Assembly (NCBI GenBank): GCA_014529385.2
Contig: CM043947.1
Coordinates: 121,408,891-121,472,890 of the forward strand
Reading direction: 5' to 3'
Length of the DNA stretch: 64,000 nt
DNA from: Adiantum capillus-veneris
Taxonomy: Eukaryota > Streptophyta > Polypodiopsida > Polypodiales > Pteridaceae
The notes under the pieces were generated by a model. That model was not told the DNA's origin. It did no database searches and worked only from the letters and a program-made list of their open reading frames with translations. The position numbers and the translations under genes are program-made. Shown here one piece after another: positions 26,277-37,049 of this stretch. The number at the start of each line of letters is the position of its first letter. The first letter of the stretch is position 1.

Positions 26277-27293
26277 AGACATCATACGCGTATGATGTTT
26301 TTTGTGTCAGAATGACTTCATATTGGTTGTGCTTGTAGCTGATAGTGTATACATGAGTATCATATGCTTGGATTTGAGTTTGGATACCATTTGGTCAAGT
26401 GGCCAGTTTAGTCCAGATCAGGCTCTTGGCAAAATTTTGAAAGGGAATTGGATTTTATGATCCAAATTGGGTAAAACTTGGTGGATTACTTTCAAATGGC
26501 ATGTAGAACACTTCTGTTTGGTGGTTGAAGCCCTGAGGTGCCAAAATCACATAGTGAGACATCATACGCGTATGATGTCTTTTAGTGTATTTTTGGACCA
26601 AATTTTCTCTATAAGCTTGGATTTGGCTTTAAATAGGCTTATTCAGTGGATTTATGAAGTTTGGATAGATTTTGGGCTAAAAATGGCTCTGGAGACATCA
26701 TACGCGTATGATGTCTTTTTCATCAATTTTGCATGGGATTGGTTCTGTGGACTCCCCATGTACTAGTGAAGGACTGTTTCTACTCAAATCTTGGTTTGGA
26801 CTTGAGTATGTTGGATTTGGGCTAAAATAGGCTTTGGATGAAGGATTTTCCCTCAATTGGGCTAATGGGGTGATCCACTTGACCAAATGGTTCCAAACTT
26901 CATATGTAGCATGTATTAGATATATATAATGGATGTATGATGACAAATGAGCATTTTTGGCTCTGTAAGTGCAAATAGACATCATACGCGTATGATGTCT
27001 TTTTGTGTCAAAATGGTGCTTTTTGGTTCCAGATAGCTTGTATATGTGTTAATCAACAATCCTACAAAGTTTCAATGAGTTTGGAGTTATTTTGACAAAA
27101 TTAGGACCAAAAATCAATTTTATGGCCTACTTTGCGTTTTTTTTTTTTTTTTTTTTTTCCTTTGGTTTTCTAACTCCAATTCTCATGATACTTGGTTCAT
27201 AGGATGTGATTATCATGTGGAATGAGGCTATGCACTCAAATGTTGAAATGGTGTGAATTTCATGCTGTGAGACATCATACGCGTATGATGTCT
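26277..27293. repeat. Cluster of five 24-bp palindromes, left copy
   Basis: Copies at 26277-26300 (last bases altered), 26557-26580, 26693-26716, 26977-27000 and 27270-27293. Each is AGACATCATACG followed by its own reverse complement. The spacing is 280, 136, 284 and 293 bp, mirroring 46440-47455. Confidence 0.97.
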
Positions 27294-28922
27294 TTTCTTG
27301 AAATGTTGGTCTTTTTGTGCAAAGAATGCTTTGTGCTAGTGCCCTAAGCCCTGCTAACTAGTTTTCAACTTAAAAGTCATCAGTTTAGCTAAAAAGCCCC
27401 CTTATAGGCATTTCAGTCTCCGAAGTCGTCTTTTTGCCTTGGAGTTGAATTTCTTCAACTTTTCTTCTGAGAGTTGCATTTCCAGCTCATTGGATATGTT
27501 GTGAAGCCATCCATTTGGTTGGACTTGACTTTGGCTCCCCGTTCTCCATCTTTCTCCATTTGGTTGCCCGAAAGCGTCTTTTTCACCATCGGTAAGTGAA
27601 TCAGCTTTCTTTTGGGTTTTGCTTGCAAACATAAGTCATCCATGTATATTTGAAGCTGCTTGTGAAGTTTCATTTCATTCGTCAATTTCAGTCGTTATGC
27701 CAAAATGACGCTTTGTGTGTCCGCAGCCGAATCGGTTGTTCCGACCTACTTTTGGTGGTCCAAACCTGGAGATACTCCATGGTTGCATTGCCCTCGATGT
27801 TGTTAAGCTTCCTGAGAAGTTTTGTGTCGTTCCGACAACTTTTTTCTGTTTGCCTCTTGCAGGCTCTGTTGACCTAGGGTTTTTCCAGTCGTTCTTTCTC
27901 GAGCTTTGAGTGTTAGAAACCCATCTCCTATACTAGGGTAACCCACCTCTAAGTTCTTGCAAGGTTTGGTTAGGCGGTTGTGCCCCTACCTAGCGTTCTC
28001 CCCATTCCTCGTCTGCTCTTGTTTCTTGGTTTTGGTCAGTTTTCGCGACAAAAGTTAACGATAAGCATCAAAAGCTTATGGCAACGAGTCTACCTCTCAT
28101 GTCTGGTGTCCTCTGAGCTCTCGTAGCAGTCGTAGAAGGCGGTAGAAGGTCGGATGCTCCTGTGTGCTCTTTGCTCTCTCCAAGAAGGTAATAGTGGAAA
28201 TGAGCTTGAAAGTGAAGTGAAAAATACTTAACTTCGGACTTCCCGGATCACTTGTTACCAAATTTGACATGTGCTCCTATCTCGTCGTGAAATGCACTTT
28301 AGGATTTGAAATTTCTCAATTTGGACTCCGTTTGACCTGTTTCTGAGAAATCTGTCCACTTTGCCAAAATTCTGTCATTTCGGGCTTTCCGCAACTTTTT
28401 CAGAATTGTACCCAATTTTTACCTGGGTTGCCCTTGTCATTAGGACCATCACCGTCTATTCTTTTCTTTTTTCCGATCTCATTTCACCTGCTTTTTTATT
28501 TTTCTTTTATTTTTATTAGGAAGATCATAAAAAATAAAGGAAAATAGCAAATTGAAGCCAAAAAATTCCAAACATACACAATAAATAGCTGGTAACCCTG
28601 TGTATATGAATATACACTTCTTTGTGATTTCTGGACTTGGATTACCACTTTTTTCCACTTTTTAGCTCCAAAAACACTCTTATTTAGTGATATTTACACA
28701 TCTAGAGACCCAAATTCATCATTTGATCTCTTCTTGTTGCAAAACAAGGTATATAAGGGCATAAATATTATCAATATCCGCAATCAAACATAAAAAATTG
28801 CAAAATCATGTAAGACACTGCCCTTATAATATAATTTTTGTTTTTCTTTGTTTTTTCGCTTGTAGCTGCTTTGTAGCTCCTGTATACCTCCCCCCCCTCC
28901 TAGTCTGAGTCCTCCCGGACGA
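27294..28922 (-). other. Giant-19 3' non-coding block, left copy
   Basis: AT-rich and without a recognised gene. It contains the copy of a 94-codon frame (27685-27402) that includes I-Y-M-D-D-L-C, and a C-run at 28887-28901 matching the internal polypurine tract. Confidence 0.6.
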
Positions 28923-30028
28923 CTATGAAGTGTCTGTGGGCGAAGCATTGTAGTTGTTTTGGTCATAAGTTCCCAATGTAATTGTAGAGCGACAATACAA
29001 CATTCTTTCCAATAAAGCTGCTCTTTGTTTGATTGATGGATTGGTGGTCGGGTTTTGGGTTGGTTTTGGCAATTTGGTAGTAGAATCAGTAGATGGATTC
29101 TTCGTTACCTTGTTGTATTTTTTCACAATCCAAATCTGCTTCCGCTTTGCTTGTGCTTGCCACAAACTCTTTGCGACCCAAACCTGCTTTGTTCTGTGTG
29201 TTGATTTCCTCGCTTGAAATACCTAGGAGTTTCCGTGATTGTACTGAATGGAGTTCCTGTTTACAAATCTTTGGGATCCAAATTTGCTTGCTATAGCTTT
29301 GTGCCGTCATGAACTTCTTTGGAATCCAGATCTGTTTCACTGTCCTTGATTGTCTGGAATCACTCTGTTGTCTGGTATTGAAGACTCTGTTTTCCACCTT
29401 TGTGTTCTTTGGCACAGCCTTTTTTGGTCTCCATACCAACTTTGACTCCGTTTTTTCCAAGGTTGAGCTGTTATATTATTGCTTGTCTTCCTTATCCACT
29501 GTTGAGAATTCCTCGTCGAAGAGTAATCCGGTTGTATAGAAACTTTTGGTTGCCATTGCTTCTTCTTTTTCTCTGGTTGTTGTTTATCTTTGTCTTTGGA
29601 TTCGTCCTTTGGAGTTGGCTCTTCTCCTTTGGTGAACTTAACTGATTGACTTTCACCTTCGTATTTGATAAGCACTGATTTAGAACTCCAGTCAATCATT
29701 GCATTATATTGCTTCTGCCATGGTTGTCCTAGCAATAATGGATGTTGTGTAGCTTGGTCTTCAACCACGTAAAACATATGAGGATACACATATTGGTTAA
29801 TCTGTATATGTAAAACTGTGCATCCGACAGTTTTGATTGAATTCTCAGAGTAACTCTTTAACTCTTGCTTGGCAGTTTGTAGTTTAGTGTCATTTGTCAA
29901 TTGTCTATACAAACTGAGTGAAAGTAGGTTAGCTTGAGCTCCTGAATCCAATAGTGCTCTGGCTTTGATTTGGTTGGTTCCTACTTTGCATTCAATGATG
30001 GGTTCTTCTTGTCATTATCCATTTCTGT
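28923..30028 (-). pseudogene. Giant-19 second protease-like ORF, left copy, truncated
   Basis: Mirror of 43696-44805. The frame 29951-29337 starts D-S-G-A-Q-A-N-L-L and keeps L-L-L-G-Q-P-W. The W-x-P-K repeats continue in 29460-29086 and 29165-28923 after frameshifts. The copy ends at the duplication breakpoint at 30028, inside the junction of integrase and this domain. Confidence 0.8.
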
Positions 30029-30030
30029 AT

Positions 30031-30031
<1 letters not shown>

Positions 30032-30068
<37 letters not shown>
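30032..30068 (+). repeat. Poly(C) tract of 37 bases at the left-arm breakpoint
   Basis: An uninterrupted C run starting four bases after homology to the right arm ends. Such a run is hard to sequence, and its length is uncertain. Confidence 0.9.
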
Positions 30069-30345
30069 TTCCTTCTTGTCCGGCGGCCCCACAAGGCACG
30101 GCCTCCTCCCTCTATTCCCTCACACTCTCACTCTCTCCCATGAGCCTGTGAAGGCGTGAAAATCTCCCTTTCTCTCCCTTATCCACCACACACTCTCTAC
30201 CACATACCCTATCCCTCCCTCTCCCTCACAATCTCTCGCTCTCAGCACAACAGGACCACCCTCTCTCTCCATCTCGGGCGCTCAGGCCGCGCAGAAAATA
30301 TCTCTCTCTCTCTCTCTCTCCTTCTCACGGACAGCGGCGCGGTAG

Positions 30346-30433
<88 letters not shown>

Positions 30434-30975
30434 CACACAGACATACACCATCACCTCCCCCCCTTGGCGCTGTGCACGAGCCCACAACAGGACCACCCTC
30501 TCTCTCCCACCCAGGTGCTCACGCACCGCAGCAAACCATACACACACACACACACACAATACACACACACCATTCCTACACACACACACACACACACTGC
30601 ACACACACTCACGCTCTCTCTCTACCATTTCCCCCCCCATCCGCCTCGCGCAGTAGAAGGCAGGTGGGCCCGGCCGTCCGCCATCAACGAAAAAAAAAAA
30701 CAAAAAATAATAAAAATATATATTGTATATATATAAAGCCCCTTCCCACGCACGTTTTTGCGCACACACATACATATACATACACACCTGCCCTTATGCA
30801 CGAATACATACACACACACACACACGCATTTACGCACCGCACCACAAATACAAAGGGAAAATGACTATGACATCGATGAATAAAGAAGAAGGATCCAAAT
30901 GCACGCGCCGCCAACAAAAAAAAAGAGAAAATGCGCCGAAGGCATGCCCGGCTGACTAAAAAAAGAAGTACACTC
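30069..30975. repeat. Low-complexity (CT)n, (CA)n and AT-rich region
   Basis: CT dinucleotides at about 30300-30320 and 30351-30427, CA blocks at about 30540-30606 and 30764-30826, then AT-rich sequence. The long ORFs here are dinucleotide artefacts. No gene is seen. Confidence 0.9.
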
Positions 30976-31443
30976 GACATTGATGCACCGGCAAGCACCA
31001 TTCGCCGGCAACACACAACCATGACGCCATCCCAATAAATAGGTTATTTTCATCATTATCTTCAGTTTTCACCCAAGCCATTGTAAATTTCCACTTTTTT
31101 GTAAATATCCTCTCTCTAGGTGATGGTCACAAAGGCCCACTTAGAGATTCCCATCTTTTAATAACCTCCAAAAACAAAGTAAGGGTCAACCACACCGGGC
31201 CCCACACTTGCTTTGTCTGACATTGATGCACCGGCAGCACACAACCACGACGCCATCCCAATAAATAGGTTATTTTCATCATTATCTTCAGTTTTCACCC
31301 AAGCTATTGTAAATTTCCACTTTTTTGTAATATCCTCTCTCTAGGTGATGGTCACAAAGGCCCACTTAGAGATTCCCATCTTTTAATAACCTCCCAAAAC
31401 AAAGTAAGGGTCAACCACACCGAGCCCACCACTTGCTTTGTCT
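30976..31443 (+). repeat. Tandem duplication of a ~240-bp unit
   Basis: Copy 1 at 30976-31218 (243 bp) and copy 2 at 31219-31443 (225 bp), both starting GACATTGATGCACCGGCA and ending CTTGCTTTGTCT. Copy 2 has small deletions. It sits just upstream of a TATA box, as duplicated U3 segments often do. Confidence 0.9.
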
Positions 31444-31885
31444 CCCCGATTAAGCTTACCCTAACCACACTGGGATTACCATAATCCAAGCAGCCAACAC
31501 CTATAAATTGGCACTGAGAGATCAGTATGGGGGGGGGGGGGGGGGGGCCAATTCATGAGGAGCCAAGCATTTGGTAGAGGTGTAGTGGAAAGGATTGACA
31601 CTATCACCATCACGGGGAGGGGGGCTTGTGTGTTGGGTTTGCCTTGGGAATTGCACCATGCGAAGGGAACCACATCCATATCTCGACTCGATGGTCGATG
31701 CACACAAGTATGCACGCTCTTGGTAGTAAGTATTCACAATCATCGAGTCGTTTTAGAGAACGCACCAAGTAGGTTGCACCACTCCTCTCTCTACCTCTCC
31801 TACCACCATGGCCTTCAGTTCGTAAATATTGCAGAAATAATTCACCCTCACACCCTCGAGGGTTTTCATCATTTGTAAATTTCTC

Positions 31886-31938
<53 letters not shown>

Positions 31939-32150
31939 GGGTGTGTAATTTTGCGGTGTTCATATCATCGTGGTTTGCATCCTAGCCGCTCAAAGCTAGG
32001 TGGTGCCCCCTGTTCAGTTTACCGCGGCAGTCTTGAGGCACGCCATTTGGCCCCCGTCATTTTAGAGGCTGTCGGGGTTCGGGGTGCTTTGCGTCCGTCA
32101 CGGTCTAGAAGTTGCTTTCAGTCCTTCGCCTTGTTGAATCTGTGTTAACA
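31444..32150 (+). repeat. Putative LTR 3' part (TATA box, transcribed region, TTAACA end)
   Basis: CCTATAAATTGG near 31499-31510 is followed by a G-run (31529-31547), a (CT)n tract at about 31880-31938 and a GC-richer stretch ending TGTGTTAACA at 32150. At 32151 Gyp-M coding sequence begins abruptly. This suggests a solo or truncated LTR inserted into Gyp-M, but no second LTR or TSD is found. Confidence 0.4.
31529..31547 (+). repeat. Poly(G) tract of 19 bases
   Basis: An uninterrupted G run shortly after a TATA box. Confidence 0.9.
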
Positions 32151-32626
32151 GTCGTTGATATTCTGGGTCATTTGAAGAAGCTTCTCTAATTCTTTCTAGA
32201 ATAGGATTATTGGGTATAGAGATAGCATTGAGAAAAGACTTATGGATGAGTCCATCCTCAACTACATTGTCCTTTTTCCAGATCGGTACTTGATATCAAA
32301 ATCGTACTCTTGAAGAAGTTCAATCCACCTCCTTTGTCTCATGTTGAGGTTGGGTTGCGTAAAGATCCACTTTAAGCTCTTGTGGTTGGTAACTAGATAA
32401 AATTTGCGACTGAAAAGATAATGTCTCCATAACTTCAATGCATGGATGACAGTGAGAAGTTCTAGATCGTGAGTCAAGTAGTTCTTCTCATGATCTCTGA
32501 GCTTGCGAGAGGTAAAAGCTACTAGTCTCCCTTCTTGAGTTAAACTCCTCCTAAGGCAAGACTGCTGGCGTCGATCACAACTTCAAAAATCCTTACCTGA
32601 AATCTGGAAGCTTTAGAATAGGAGAA
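32151..32626 (-). pseudogene. Gyp-M RNase H fragment left of Giant-19
   Basis: The minus strand continues the Gyp-M polyprotein after the Giant-19 insertion. It reads V-I-D-A-S-S-L-A-L-G-G, T-S-R-K-L-R-D-H-E-K-N-Y, then an open frame at 32477-32262 with V-T-N-H-K-S-L-K-W (the usual T-D-H Asp is Asn, codon 32385-32387) and Q-R-R-W-I-E-L-L-Q-E-Y-D-F-D-I. It then runs into N-P-I-L-E-R-I-R-E-A before ending at 32151. A few frameshifts are present. The integrase that should follow is missing, cut off by the LTR-like sequence. Confidence 0.8.
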
Positions 32627-32631
32627 GACAC
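32627..32631 (+). repeat. Giant-19 target-site duplication, left flank
   Basis: GACAC immediately before the TGTTGAG start of the 5' LTR, equal to 51887-51891. Confidence 0.9.
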
Positions 32632-32839
32632 TGTTGAGCCAGCAGAGGATCACACCCACATTTTTGCTCACACCCATCATTTTGAACCATTGATTGTAAT
32701 AAATGTCTTTCCGACATTAATTTTGATTTGAGCCATTCATTAAGTAACGGGACTCAATTGAGTTTCCAGCTTGTAATCCCGAAGTAATTTCACCTGTTGA
32801 TGTAAATAGTTAGAGATGTTCTCACCTCCAAGGCTGAGG

Positions 32840-32847
32840 TATATAAG
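32840..32847 (+). promoter_or_regulatory. Giant-19 LTR TATA box
   Basis: TATATAAG, about 208 bases into the LTR; the 3' LTR has the same box at 51161-51168. It is the likely core promoter for the element transcript. Confidence 0.65.
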
Positions 32848-32955
32848 CCAAAGTTTTGTAACATAAGGAGATTCAATTATTAATCAAAGTGAGTTTTTGA
32901 GCGCCGTGACTGTGTCTGAGCAAGTGAGAGAGAGAGAGTCTTATCTTCTTGCTAC

Positions 32956-33064
32956 GCGAGCTACGGAGCCGCCATTGAAGAAGCGACACCGCCATTGTGT
33001 TAGCAACGGCGCGAGCTACGGAGCCGCCATTGAGAAGCGACACCGCCATTGTGTTAGCAACGGC
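32956..33064 (+). repeat. 55-bp tandem duplication specific to the 5' LTR
   Basis: Copies at 32956-33010 and 33011-33064, each starting GCGAGCTACGGAGCCGCC. The 3' LTR and the left-arm LTR have one copy, so the duplication happened in the 5' LTR after insertion, or in the assembly. Confidence 0.9.
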
Positions 33065-33621
33065 GAGAGCTACGCACAGATACCAGAGAGTGCGCGCTAT
33101 CGGCTTCTATGTGTGGTAAGTTCCTACGAGCTTCGGTGTGAGTTTTCTTCCAACTCGTGTGTCGGAATAGAGCGTGCAGCATATCTATAGAACCACAACG
33201 AGTAGAGCTACACATTAGTACCATCGGGGTCAAGTTTCGGTCACCTGTATTTTTCGGCCTGTCTTCATACGCGTTTACCGCACGGAGTGGTTATAGGTTG
33301 ATTTTGCAGTTCAAGTCTTTAGGGTGTTGTTCTTACCTAGTGTATAGACTTCCCCTTGAGTTTGAGATCGATTCAATGATTCTAGATCCTGTTTCGTATA
33401 GCATTCGTTCGTAGTACGGATTTCAGTCACTTGCGTATTTTAGAACTTAGATTTGATTTCCTTAGTAGTGATTGTCATTAGAAGGTCGAGTAGGTGATTT
33501 GACACCCACCTAGTTGTTTCCATGCGCCTGCAGGTCAAGCTCCGTCCTCGTCTGACAAATTCTGTTGTTGGTTGAGTTCTCGCTATTTAGCTTCCGCTAG
33601 CGGCGTAACCACCTTAACATT

Positions 33622-33641
33622 TGGCGCCGTTGCGGGGACGA
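33622..33641 (+). promoter_or_regulatory. Giant-19 primer-binding site (tRNA-Asp)
   Basis: TGGCGCCGTTGCGGGGACGA, two bases after the LTR. It matches the 3' end of plant tRNA-Asp (complement TGGCGCCGTTGCCGGGGA) apart from one missing C. Confidence 0.8.
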
Positions 33642-35256
33642 GAGCCCTAAGTAGGTGACCTTAGACTAATCCTACGAGGTGAGTCGTATAAACTACTTTG
33701 TATACTTTAGTTAGAAAAGATCTAGGAGTGGTGGACTCCGAAGGTCTCGAGAGATACTAGGAAGTGGGGTATTCCTGGGTCTTCCGTGTTGACAGTATTT
33801 TTAGTTTAGCTTAGATTAGATTGTTTTTGATGGTGTTTAAGTGGTTGTTGACATAAAAAGCATTTGCTACTCCTTGTGTGGTAGTAAATCTCTTATATTT
33901 TCAATTGCCAAAAATCCATTTTATGATTAGAAGTAGCTTAGGTAGGGCCTGATTTGATCCTGATCTAGAGCTATCAATTGGTGTTCTATTTGCTTGATGT
34001 GTTTGATTGCATGTTAGATCACTAAAAGTCGCTTTGGTAGTGAAATATGCAATAAACAAAGTTCAGAAAAATTTTCTGTGTAACTGATTGTTGCTGAGCA
34101 CTTAAAAGAGCTATTGGAAGAGTTCTGTGCTGAAAAAACTGGAAATCTGCAACTTTAGACATCATACGCGTATGATGTCTTAGGACCTAAACAGAGACTA
34201 AAATTGAAAATTTGACATTGCCAGAGTGTTTAGAAGGGGGGTTTTACCCTAAGATCAACTTAAAACAAGAGCATTAACACTCAAAGAAACCCAAAAAGAC
34301 AAGTCGGAGTCCAAGAAACGCAAAGAATAAGAAATTTTGATTCAGATCTTGTTTTTACATTCAAACCTGACAAAAACACTTGAAACTCAATTATAAACAT
34401 TGGAGAAGGCTTAAAACCAAAAATAGTCAAAATCTGGGACAAAAGACATCATACGCGTATAATGTCTTTTGGCACTTCCACTGCTTATTTTTGAAATCTG
34501 ACCTGACAAGATTGTTACAAACACTGTAGAAAGCATAAATATCAAGTTTGGACCCAAATTGATGAAAAAGACATCATACGCGTATGATGTCTTTTGACCT
34601 AATTTTGGACATATTTTGATACTTTGCCAACACAGATCCATTGTAATAGCTGTCTAGAGGTTATATTTCAAGTTTCATCCCTTTGGATCACAATTGACCC
34701 AAAAACAAGTCAAAAGCGGAAAATTGCCAAGAAAAGCCTAAATTAGCCATAACTTGCTCAAACAGAGTTCAAACTGAATTTTGTGAGTGAACAGAGCATA
34801 AAGGGGCCACTGAGAGTGAGCATAACCAAAATAGTCAAAATCTGTGAAAAAGACATCATACGCGTATAATGTCTTTTTCAGCATAACTGCAACAAAATTC
34901 TCACTTGATGAAACAGAAGTTGTCCAACTGACAAGATTAAACAATTGACCAAGTATCAATCAGTTTGGATCAATTCTGACCACAAAAACTTGGGGAAAAC
35001 AAATTGCCGAGACGGAAAAGTTACAGTCCTTTAGGGGAATTGATGAATTTGAGATCGGGCAGGAATCTCCGGAATAACCAACCAAAACAAGGGGAAACAA
35101 GCAAGTGTCATATCAACCGAGGGAAGTGTAAACCAAAGTTGGGTGCAACCATTAGAGCCGATCTTTGAAGGAAGTGTCTCTGATACTTCTTCGGAGAGAT
35201 CTTACGAGATTTTCACCGAACACTTGGAACACTCGAACAGGAACAACAGAGAAAAT
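33642..35256 (+). other. Giant-19 leader with four palindromes
   Basis: About 1.6 kb between the PBS and the first plausible gag ATG (35257). No ORF is supported. It contains four copies of the 24-bp palindrome and a partial ~410-bp duplication (34425-34467 resembles 34829-34874). Confidence 0.6.
34157..34874. repeat. Cluster of four 24-bp palindromes in the leader
   Basis: Copies at 34157-34180 and 34569-34592 are perfect. Copies at 34444-34467 and 34851-34874 share one base change (TATAATG for TATGATG). The spacing is 287, 125 and 282 bp. Flanking A and T runs lengthen the dyad to about 30 bp or more at three copies (34444, 34569, 34851). Confidence 0.97.
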
Positions 35257-36182
35257 ATGGCAGCAGGATCATCAAACCCTTCCGCCACAATGAAGCTATT
35301 GTTCATAAAATACCAGTACGACAATGAGCAAGGTGCCAAGATCTACAAAGATGGAATGGACCGCTATTGTGTAAAGATAGAAGAAAGACCTAGTGAGTTC
35401 AAGGACTTAGTGCCTGTGAGCTATAGCGGAGATAGATATCTAGATGACGAGGGTACCATGTACTTGGTAGTCCTAAACCCTAACATTGTGGACAAGTGGG
35501 GATTGATGGGCACCAAAGCCAAAATAGATGAAGAACTCGAGGAGAAAGCACCAATAATGAACTTCCCTAATGCGAGGTTAAGAAGAGAGAATGAAACTAC
35601 AAGGATCAACACTGATAACATCTATGTGGGGCTATACAAATATAATAATGGGGAGCAAGATCTCTATTATAGATGTGAAGAACCCTACACCGGAGAGTTG
35701 ACAGACAAAAAAGACTTTATGTCTTTACCTACACAGAGGGATCGGAAGTGAAAATTGCCGCTTACGACAAGTATGGGAGGCAATACTCAACAATGGGCAA
35801 GAAAGAATTAGAAGGATATACATACTTTGGGGGACCACTACATCAGTATTATGTTACTTCTAGCTCACATAGACCAGCACCAACAACTGGAGTGCAAAAC
35901 TCAATGACAACAGGAGGACAAAGAACTCAGGTTGCTGACTCTTTCAGTCAACCTTGGGACTCGAAGCTCGGACCAATGGGATCATTACATTCCAGAGAGT
36001 CAATGGAGACGAATCGAGGTAGTGCAGTTCCAATCCCCACCTATACCACTCCAGGTCCAAGGTTTGAAGCGGAACCATCACATTTACCTCCTAGTAGTAG
36101 ATTCAGGGCAGGGGAACCGACAAGGGTAACCCATGAAGTCCATGATGCTAGAGAAAGCTTTAGCCGGACACAGGAGCAATGA
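35257..36182 (+). CDS. Giant-19 gag N-terminal region
   Basis: The frame 35143-35751 begins with non-ATG codons; the first ATG in frame is 35257 and is the likely start. It continues in the -1 frame to 36182. The true crossover is probably in the A-run at 35707-35712, because the second frame upstream of its nominal start still reads protein-like (Y-V-F-T-Y-T-E-G-S-E-V). Three related segments share a charged pattern with D/N-x-x-G and Y (for example Y-D-N-E-Q-G-A-K-I-Y, Y-N-N-G-E-Q-D-L-Y-Y, Y-D-K-Y-G-R-Q-Y-S), suggesting an internally repeated module that also occurs in El-A. There is no known domain name for it. It precedes the Gag core, so it is taken as Gag N-terminus. Confidence 0.55.
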
Positions 36183-36769
36183 GATTGGTAGCAGACCATA
36201 GACGTATGAGACCATCTCAAGTAGCCAAGTGTATGCCAAAGAAGTATGGTGGTTCAGGAGATCCGTATGCACATGTGTCACTCTTTAAGCAAGTCTTAAG
36301 AGCTGAGCAGATAACAGATTTCCATACACAATACGAGGGATTTGGTCTTACTCTAGAAGGTACGGCATTGACATGGTTTCAACCACTGAACATAGGGGGA
36401 TTCCATGACATTGACCATTTGCTAAGAGAGTTTGCTGAGGAATTCTCAAAACGAGGGATTAAGCACAATACGGTCTCACAAATATATGCTTTTAAACAGA
36501 GAGAACACGAAAAAGTGAAGGAAGCTTCACTTCGCTTCAAACAATACATTGAGAGATGTCCAGTACGTGAACGACCACAAGATGACAGACTATCTGTTCT
36601 CTTTATTGAGGGACTGAGAAACGACACTCTCAAGAAGGACTTGCACTTGAAAGCTTGTACAAGTTTCGAGCAAGTAACGAGAGAGGCATTGTACTTAGTG
36701 GATAACTGTACGGTTTATGGAGAGGTGTCAGCGGATACAGATTTTGCATCCAGTAGCTCTCCTCCGTAG
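36179..36769 (+). CDS. gag: Giant-19 Gag core (retrotransposon gag family)
   Basis: Capsid-like domain of the retrotransposon gag family, which assembles the virus-like particle. The hallmark block is Y-G-G-S-G-D-P-Y-A-H, then L-F-K-Q-V-L, then L-E-G-T-A-L-T-W-F-Q-P-L (about residues 60-72), F-A-E-E-F, and L-R-F-K-Q-Y-I-E-R-C near residue 120. It follows the N-terminal region by a frameshift rather than a true new start; the ATG at 36179 overlapping the previous stop is probably incidental. After 36769 the protein continues in other frames through a proline-rich stretch to the zinc knuckles. Confidence 0.8.
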   Translation: MRLVADHRRMRPSQVAKCMPKKYGGSGDPYAHVSLFKQVLRAEQITDFHTQYEGFGLTLEGTALTWFQPLNIGGFHDIDHLLREFAEEFSKRGIKHNTVSQIYAFKQREHEKVKEASLRFKQYIERCPVRERPQDDRLSVLFIEGLRNDTLKKDLHLKACTSFEQVTREALYLVDNCTVYGEVSADTDFASSSSPP

Positions 36770-37049
36770 CGAGCGAGACTACCACTAAAAAGAATGTTCA
36801 AACAACAACCATGCCAAATGTAGAGCAAATGATAGAAGATGCTCTAAAAAGGATGGCACCATACCAAAAACCATTGCAAAAACACTGAAATGGTGTGCTA
36901 TTGAACAAAAATGGACAAATCATCCAACAGAGGAGTGCTATTACAACAAAGGGTATGTAAGGGAGCGTCAGTATGCACCTCCTGCTCAATTAGCACCACC
37001 TCAGGTACATCCAGTACCTCGATACCCAACGGGAAATGTACCAGGACCT

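Larger units (their letters stand above)
9822..30028. repeat. Left arm of a >20-kb inverted duplication
   Basis: This arm is the reverse complement of 43696-64000. Base 9822 pairs with base 64000 and the inner breakpoint falls near 30028, where it pairs with about 43696. The arm holds the El-A LTR, the LARD-like element, Gyp-M (5' part) and the 3' 8.2 kb of Giant-19, all in opposite orientation to the right arm. Differences between arms are mainly 1-4 base indels and microsatellite length. The outer limit cannot be set because the right arm runs off the window end. Confidence 0.95.
32632..33619 (+). repeat. Giant-19 5' LTR
   Basis: 988 bp, TGTTGAGCC ... CCTTAACA. It differs from the 3' LTR by scattered substitutions and by a second copy of a 55-bp unit. 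Confidence 0.95.

Noticed and set aside
30156-30864. Long ORFs rich in Ser-Leu, Arg-Glu or His-Thr
   Set aside because: They are translations of (CT)n and (CA)n microsatellites.
34157-34874. The 24-bp palindromes as terminal inverted repeats of MITEs
   Set aside because: Each copy is itself a full palindrome; intervals between copies share no common body with TSDs.
35706-35713. A-run as a programmed -1 frameshift site between gag segments
   Set aside because: In the incoming frame the bases are read C-AAA-AAA-G, which does not fit the X-XXY-YYZ slippery pattern; an indel in the homopolymer is simpler.
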